Shown here: positions 52,901 through 61,900 of the stretch, one piece after another
Position numbering within the stretch: the first letter of the stretch is position 1
Layout of the letters: every line of letters starts with the position of its first letter
NCBI GenBank assembly: GCA_943736015.1
Contig: OX031070.1
Location: forward strand, 24,821,673 to 24,885,672
Length of the DNA: 64,000 bases
Source: Tridacna crocea
Lineage: Eukaryota > Mollusca > Bivalvia > Cardiida > Cardiidae
Direction of reading: 5' to 3'
Translations under genes and position numbers: made by a program
The notes under the pieces: model-generated
Seen by the model: the letters and a program-made list of their open reading frames with translations, nothing else
What the model was told of the DNA's origin: nothing
The model's database searches: none

Positions 52901-55900
52901 TTTTCCTCATAATTGTCTCTAGACAAAACGGATTTTGTTTATCCATAATTTGTTATGACTTATTGGTATAATACATCAGAGACCTGCATCAAACCCCTTT
53001 TTGTTTTTTTGCTAGAGCATTGTCATTTTTTTAATATTATATTTTTGATACAACGAAGCACAAAGAAAACTGTGACGCGTTGTTTGCTATTATCAGTTTT
53101 CTAGTATTGATTAAAATTTATTTTCTTGTATTTATATGTTTAATCAGACTCACATACAAGACTTTGTATTTTTGCCTTTTGTATTTTAATCAGGCTTAAA
53201 GAGAGGTATATTTCCTGTTTGGTATGCCATCAAATGAACTGTTTAAAGTAACATATGTAAAAATAGAAGAATAGAACAACTGTTACCTCACAGTTCAGTT
53301 GGTGGCAAGATCAACGAGCTAAAATACTTGTAGGAAGCCCAATTATGTCTTACCTGAAATTGGCTTTAAATCTCTGATTTTTCTGCGATCAACAGAATCT
53401 TGCATAGATAATTTATAAGACACACTTTCACTTTTGAATCGTAAGTTTGCGTAACGATGATTCTTTTCATTTTTCTAAATAAAAGAGGCCAGATGAATTT
53501 TTCCTAGAACTTTGGGAGGTCATGAAACACCGATAAAAGGACTATAAACCAAAAGCCAATTTGCCTGACATAGAACACGAACAAATGATTTACATAATTA
53601 TGAACCATTCTCTTTGACATATGTGTATTAATGGATCTGCAAAAAAGTTTTGACCCATGCCGGACTGCGCAGGCTGACCTGGGTCAAAATTTTTGCTTTG
53701 GGTTAAACTTCTGTCAATAATGATTCGTCCTCATGATTCATTCGGTTGTTATACAAAATTGATATTATGAATCGATGAATATATAGAGTTTATTTCATCA
53801 GCTTGTGGTTAATATGCGGAAATATTTGCCGAAAAAGGGAAAGGTATTCGAAAATAACGAGTGCAGTAAGGCACGAGTTATTTTCCCGGACCTTTCCCTT
53901 TTTGAGGCAAATATTTCCCCATATTAACCTCAAGCTGATGAAATAAATTATGTATTATATTTCTTCTAATCATTTTGCCTATGAATGCCACTTTTTAAAC
54001 TTTAAAATTACGGATTCTGTATATTCTATAAAATCTGAATTAATTAAATGGTTGAATAGGTTACTTTTCTAGTGATAGCATTGTTAAGCCAGTAGGAAAT
54101 TCTGTGACAATTATTTCAAAAAGAAATTTATTGCAGAATTAGACCAAGAAGTTTAGAACAGTTAATGAATACTGACCCTGTGTTCTTTTCTATTGTAGAA
54201 TATGCCTTATACAGGAACGCTATGGAGTCAACGGTATCCGAAACTAGCTGAAATTGATTCTCACAACAAAAGCTTGCCAGAGGGTAAGAGCATCTCTAAA
54301 AAAAAATCCATTGAAAATCGTAAAATGATTAAAAAAAACACAGGTTTCTTAGGCTTTCGCAATCATATTAACTCATGTCTAACTTCAGGCCTTGTTAACG
54401 TACTTTTCTGAGTTAGTGTCACTGTTCTAGATTTTACGGACAACCCTAGGCTGGATCTCGTGAAATATTCGGGGCACCATTGCTTTGTAAATGAAAAAGA
54501 AAAAAAAGCGCTGTCTTCCGTCCTTAGTTGTCTCATAATTTAGTCATGATGACCAAATCAGAGTCTTTGCTCTGCAGGCAACCATTAACAGATAAATGGA
54601 TGTGCCGTCCTTCTCCACCTGGCTTCTCTTTAAACGACCAACCTTATCAATATATTGTTCATAATATCAGGGTGGAGCATAGCTGCTGGAACAATTCTGT
54701 TCTTTTGGTTCGAAGGGTGATTATCAACTGCTACCAAATTTACCATGATCAGTACCAGTGCTCTTGATGAGAGGGAGTGATAGTATTCTAAATCCATTGT
54801 TTCTCGTTGAAACCCTATGCTGTGGGTACTCATTAGAATCGTCTCAACATAGGGTTTAGCGGAGAGTAATAAATATTTTCAATTTTGAAATCAAAATCGC
54901 TCCCTCTATCTGGAGCTCTGATCAGTGTATGCGTAGTGGAATCGCCGCCCAGTGGAAAGGGGTATCAAAGTTTCGAATGCTTTGTGAAAGTTGTATCATT
55001 TACTCTTCTTGATCTTATCTCAATTTTGTAATGTGAACTAGAGTAACCAGCAACCGATGAAAATTACTTAGTAACATACATGTACAAATTTGCAAATTAA
55101 TTATAGGAAACCAAATTACCAAAAATATCATCTATAATGAACCGAATAAAAAGTTCATCAACGGCTATTCGGGTTGGCTTAGTAACTCACGGCTGTTCAA
55201 CGTGACTGAAAATGGTTTCGTAAGTCGAGTTTATGTATTTGACATTAAATGTTTACCTTTCCAGGAAAAAGCCAGGTAGCATAGCAGGCATAGAAGGCAA
55301 CGTTCAGGACCCGAAATCAGGACAAGTTGCCAGTTTTTTTCCCCTCAGCTTGAGAAATTTTCATCCCAGCAAGATCCATTCCTCCCTCTCAGTTTTAGAA
55401 GAATATCCAGGATAGAATGGATAGGTGCACTGCTGAAAACTTCAGATTTACGATAGGGAGTAAGGAAGAAAGTTTCGACTTTCATGATCAGATCAGAATA
55501 ACATATATTAAACCTTAGTTTTATTTCACTCATTCAGCAGGTTAAGAATGAAAATGGATTCCGGGTCCGTATTCACCAACCATTCTGAAGACTTTTCTTT
55601 GTCTTTTGTTCAAAATTTTCTGACCGTGAAAGTAACAGAACTTCTGATTGGCTAAACCATTTGGTTTAGCCAATCACAAGTTCTGTTACTTTCACATTGA
55701 CAAAATTCAGAAGAATAAGACTAAGAATGTTCTTAAGAATGGTTGGTGAATAGGGACCCTGAGATTTTGTTTTCAAAATGACTTCTGCATCATCAGTAGT
55801 AATGTCAAGACGATTTCAAAGAGTTTCTGCGTGGATGCGATGCCTACAATGCCCCAAAACAATGGAATCATTTCTGTGTGACTGCCTACGAAAAATGAGA

Positions 55901-58900
55901 TAGTACTGCGAGAACAGTGGGGTATTATTTTTCTGGGAACAATGGGACGGGTATCGTATGTCTGCCTAGAAGCAGTGACTGCATTTCCTTACACATACCA
56001 GAGAACAATAGGCAGATTGCCTGCGATACCTGCGATGCGATACAACAATGGGATAATAAACTTAGAAAATGTGGTGAGTATCGTATTTCTGCCTGCGAGG
56101 TCACGCTGGGATGAGTGACATCATCCTGCGACTCATACCATGGAACAATAGGATAAGTATTGTTTACCTACACACTTAAATGATGTCATATCACGGAACA
56201 ATGGGGATCGCATGTCTGCTCAATCGGGAAAGGTCCGCGAAAATAACTCGTGCCTTACGGCACTCGTTCTTTTCGCATACCTTTCCCTTTTTCGGCAAAT
56301 ATTTCCCCAAATTAACCATAAGCTGATGAAATAAACTCTATTTATTTTACAACTGGACACTTTTCAGTCTTACGGCCCGGTAGACCATTTTGATGTTGAT
56401 AATCACGACTTCCGAGTCAAATGTCACGCTAAAGATTGGGCTGACCATGTTAACTTTCAACAAGTACTGACAATAAATGATGTTGGTCCAAGGTTTGATG
56501 TTGGGCCCGATTTCCATAAAAGAGGTAAAGATATTGTACAGAGGTAAAGTTGCTGACTTAAAAACGATTATGATCAATGTATTTATTTTCATTAGAGCCT
56601 TGCTCATGCCCATCATGAAATGAAATTGATTTTTTTTTTTGTCTTCCATTTTATATTCTTTTTTATTTCTATCGACCCCCTTTTCTTTCTTTGTTTAGTT
56701 TCTGTATTTCCCGAAGGTTTATTGCTCTGTTTTGTACTTTTATCCGTCTGTTTTTATTCTTATCCTTTTCCCTTTTCTTGTTAAGCATCCTTCGTATAAA
56801 ATTGTGAATATACAATTACTGAATCTGGTATTGGCTGGATTCAATTCATTGAAAAACAAAATAGTTGCCTTGGCAGAGAAATCTGAACATTCAATAGCAC
56901 AACGGTTCTATATGTAGTCTGTGTGTGGGCGGCAATTACCTCTTTACAGCCCATTTTCGCGGTGAACATGTAAAAAAGGCTAGGTAAAGTTTGTTAATGG
57001 TGGTTCCATGCAAAAGTCCCTGATGATCTATCTATCTGTTGCTTTAAAAGAAACTGTATGGTCTGTTCACAACTTGCCGTCATAGATCTGAAATAAGCAA
57101 CCTTCAGTTGAATGTTTCATTTCGTGAAGAGCTAACTCTTGTAATTTCAGTACATAAAACAACTCGGCTATCTGGCTCGTCACACATATGTTCCACGCTT
57201 GCCCCTGCTACTACTTCACCTATGCCCTCCTTTGTTCCGGATGGCGCCGGACAAAAGCCGCTGTTTAACGTTACAAATGAAGGTATGAAATATTAATTCT
57301 ATTCCTTATGCTGTCATATAAAGTTAGAAAATTATGTTGTTATTGTGGTGATACGATACATAGTGCAACTATAAGTTTGAAGAAATACGACTGTAAATGG
57401 GTTTTCCGTCTCTTGTGCATGATGCCATAGATTGATGTATGCATCATATTCCATCAAATTCATGTCCCGATGTATGATACCATAAGGAGTCGTAAAGATT
57501 TGTACGCTATGAGTAGTGATGTCAAGGCACCAACTGCCTTTCTTGAGGTTGAGGTTGAGGTGGAATGACCTTGACCCCCGCCAACTTGGATGACCTTGAC
57601 CGCCGCCATTTTGGATGTCCTTCACGTGACGTCATGACTAATAATAGGGCTAAATCAGGTCAAAGCGTGTTTTTGTCGTGTCATTACTGAAATGTGCTAA
57701 TGTTATCGAACAACCCGTTGTTTTACCGTTCCGTAGTTTGATCATCTTTTATCGTGTCACCAGCATTTTCTTTCGGTAGAAAGGTGGCACGGTAAGGTAC
57801 ACAGGATATGGGCTAATACATAAGCTACAAAATGAACGCTAAATTTGAAATGAAAAGACCATTTAATAATGACACGTCTCAACCCAATCACGTATGACCC
57901 CATTCTATCACCATGCGGTAATAGGTCATTTTTTTCAAGAATCAATCGAAAACATGCATCACCCTGTTTCTACCCAAAACACGCTTTGTCCTGATTTCAG
58001 CTCTATTATTAGTCATGACATCACGTGAAGGATATCAAAAATGGCTGCGGTCAAGGTCATCCAAGATGACGAGGGTCAAGGTTATTTCAGCTCATCCTCA
58101 ACCTCAAGAAGGGTAGCTGGTGCTCTTACATCACTACTTGTATGAAACCATTTGTCTTGAAATCTTTGAATTCGATAATCATCGCTTGAAAATTCAAAAT
58201 TTTATTTCACGGCCTGGAAAGACAACTTGTAGGATTGATGATATATTTCTGACGACAGGATTACTCCTCTATCACGCCTGAACTTTTTCCGATCGAAGCT
58301 GTCCTTGTAAATAAGAAGTGGCAGCCTATGAAGTTGAAAAAAAAAAAATGTGTGAAATGTCGGTGACAGGTACATCTGGGCCCATATTCACCAACCATTC
58401 TCATAAACATCCAATCAGATATTACATTGCTTTGGATTTAATGAAAATGGGTTAAGCTAGTTAGAAATTGTATTGCCGATACTTAGAAAATTGCTAGCCA
58501 GATAGAAAATGCGTTTTTTTTTTCTTTGTATATCTAAAATTGAAATAAGAACGGAATTTCAAATGGTTGGTAATGTAAGCCCAAACTTAATTGTATAGGT
58601 CGGCGTGATGTAGCCTAAATACCGAGTAACATTATGCAAACAATGGATGAAGAATTTTGACAACAAAACAGAAAGCAAACAAATAAATAAATTAATGATA
58701 ACCTACATTGTTTTAGGTTGTTGGCTCCACGTTGCTGCTTGTTCTAACCATCCAGAGGCCGTAGGCACCTATAGGGATATATATGGGGAACAACACGAGA
58801 ACTCTTTGGACAACGAAACCATGTGTTTTCGTAGAGCCGTAGCAGAGTGGAAGTGGTGTGGTTCGAAACCCAATGAAGAAGTAGCCGCTATATACGGACC

Positions 58901-61900
58901 TACAGGTTGGTTCGATTACGTTTTAGTTGTATTATTTTACTCATAATCTGTATAGAGGGATTTCACTGCGTCTGCAAAGATAATCCACTGACGTAAGTCG
59001 TTTACGGTCAGCAGTTTCCGACATGGGTCGATACTTGTTGCTATTTTCAAATTTTCTGCATATTAATCCTTTTCCAAACAATCACTGGTTTTTACTTTTA
59101 CGACTCTGAGATAGAAGCCTTTTGAAAACATTGTGGGAAACTGAGGAGAAAATGCTGGTAACCACCAGCATTTTCTCCTTTTCCCACAATGCTTTCTACC
59201 CTTCTGTAAGCAAATTTCAATTTTTGAGTTGTGTTTATTTAATCGTCTGCAAGTGCTGTCAATTTGGACCAGTCTAAAATATTGTCGTTTGGTAAAGAGT
59301 TAAGGGACAATCACACCTCATGATTAATTCGGCTTTTTGATAAAACGGATTCTAACGAGCCATAATTATGCAGCGACTTACTTTGTATAATGTATTACGC
59401 AGATTGCCTTCTTTGTTAGAATATGACATATTTCGTTCACTTCATACCAGTAAGTATTTAATGTTGATTACATACACCATTTGATTCGTGTGGTTAGAAG
59501 CCCAAATCAGAAGTGATTAAGTTTACATATCTTTTATTCAGATTTTATACAAAAGTGGGATGACAACATTCAAGTGAAAAGGATTAAGAACGAAAGAGTT
59601 GAAATTTAAATTAGGTTTTTTGCCATATACAGGGCCCTGTTGTAGTATAAGATGTTAAAATTTCATGCTGAAGAAAAGGGATGCTAAAAAACTGAGCTCA
59701 ATAATATGAAATCACCTACCAATTTTACTGGTATTCTTGAATTTATTCTCAAGAGTGGAATAAATCCGAAAGCAGGGATATTTCGAATTGGTTAGGTCAT
59801 ACAGTTCAGCCAATCAGAAACCACCTTACTTTCTAAATCTCGAGTAAGACTAAGAAGACAGTAGGAACGGTTGGTGAATCGGTGGTGGCTGTTGTTTACG
59901 GCAACGTCTTGTGTTGTTCCCTATTGTTGTGGCATCCTATGACATTAATTATACCCAAAACTTTGTTTTATAACTAAGTCATTATTAATAGATATCTGTA
60001 ACAATAGCATGAATTTTCCAGTGGATAGAGTGTCTTACTTTCTGACATTCACAAGAAATTATATCAGACATGTCAAAAAAATATATATAAGTTCTTTAAA
60101 ACTTAAAGTCTAAGACGTACCTGGCCTAGGCGAACCGAATTAGATTTCTTTTTCACCTAGGTTTTCAGTTTGCAGTATTTCAATATCTATAGGCAATATT
60201 AGAAGAAGCTAGCCAATGATGTTGGATTTTCGTTTCATTATGTACAAAATGTACGGTACATTTTCAGAAAAGATTCTGCCAATGATCTAACAGTTATTGA
60301 AACATCCTTACCAGCCTACCAAATTAACACAACAAGACATAGATATAAAAAGATATAAAGTTTATTTCATCAGCTTGCAGTTAATATGGGGAAATATTTG
60401 CCGAAAAAGGGAAAGGTATGCGAAAATAACGAGTGCCGTAAGGCACGAGTTATTTTCACGGACCTTTCCCTTATGAGGCAAATATTTCTCCATATTAACC
60501 ACAGGCTGATGAAATAAATTATATATTATATTTCCTATGATTATTTTGTCAACGAATACCACTTTTAAAACTAGTGATCTCAAGTCAATTAATCGGATTT
60601 TCGACAGGAGGAAAATATTCACTGTGACGGGGAAATAATTCCCCCAAGCTTAAACGACGTCATTTCTTTACCAATAACTTTTCTAAAATTAGACACATGA
60701 ACTATAATATAATAATTATCTTCTCACTCATGCATTATCGCTGCAATTTAGGTGCAACAACGTTTGCTGGAGACGGCTGTTTTATGGCCATGTTTGGTTG
60801 TCCAAAACATAGCGGCCCTGCAGATGGTCACGTGGTCAGCGGGTTTATCTACAGAGACACGTGGGCTGAACAACATATCAATGCTGCGCATGACGAAGCA
60901 AAATGTCTTGCGAGAGCAATTGCACAATGGCGTTACTGTGGATCACATCCGAATCATCCTGTAACGTCCATTTATCGACCTACAGGTTAGCTAAGATTAA
61001 TCCTTAGCCTGCTAAAAAAACGAAAATGTCTGGCCAATAGTTAAACTCCCAAAAATTGCAAATTTTTTTGACGGGGGGGGGGGGGGGGTGAATTCTTCTA
61101 TCGGACAAAAGAGATCCAAGATTAGAATGTGCATTCTGTGCAGTCTGATCTTGATTTAGGTTCGATGCACAAACGCCTTGCGTAACGCTTAGCAGTCTAG
61201 GGGTTAAATGTTTGCATTTTACATCGAGTCTGAAACAACTTCATACGACTTGGTATAGATAATTTTTGATAACCTGTTGCGGAAACCTTAACCTTTTACC
61301 ATAGAATCCCAAATTTTAATGATCCTGAAGAAGAAAGCTGTTGAAAGCATTGTTTGAAATGGAGAAAATGCTGACAAACAAAGCTTTTCTCCTTTTCCCA
61401 CCATTTTTTTTACCTATCAAAGACATGTACACTTGTTCTTTTAATGGTGTTTACACCGCATTCCTCATAATTTCATTCGTGTCACGGCGACAGTGCCAAT
61501 ATTCATGCATGTCCTGGGTTTCACCAGCACCAGGCTAGGACATTGAGGTGTCTTGCCAAAAGACACTCCCATGAAAAGGCTAGAGCTTCCAGTAAGACCC
61601 GAAACCGGCTGCCCCAGTTTAAGAGTCCTTTACTACACCACTCATCTATGCAGGACCCCGGATGTATATATTCATTTGAGACTAATTGACTTTGCAGTCG
61701 GGACATAGTTTCAGTTTTGACAACTCTAGAATTTTGAAATTGTTGTCCGAGAGAGAGTCAATCAGTGCTCAAGCCTTGATGTAGAGACGCTCCTGCGCCG
61801 GGGATTTTAGTTCTGGTATCGGTCTATGACTTGAGGCATGTCTTGGGGAACGACGGTTATCTCTATGTTTGTCTGCATAAAGTGTCCCAGCTGGGCTACT

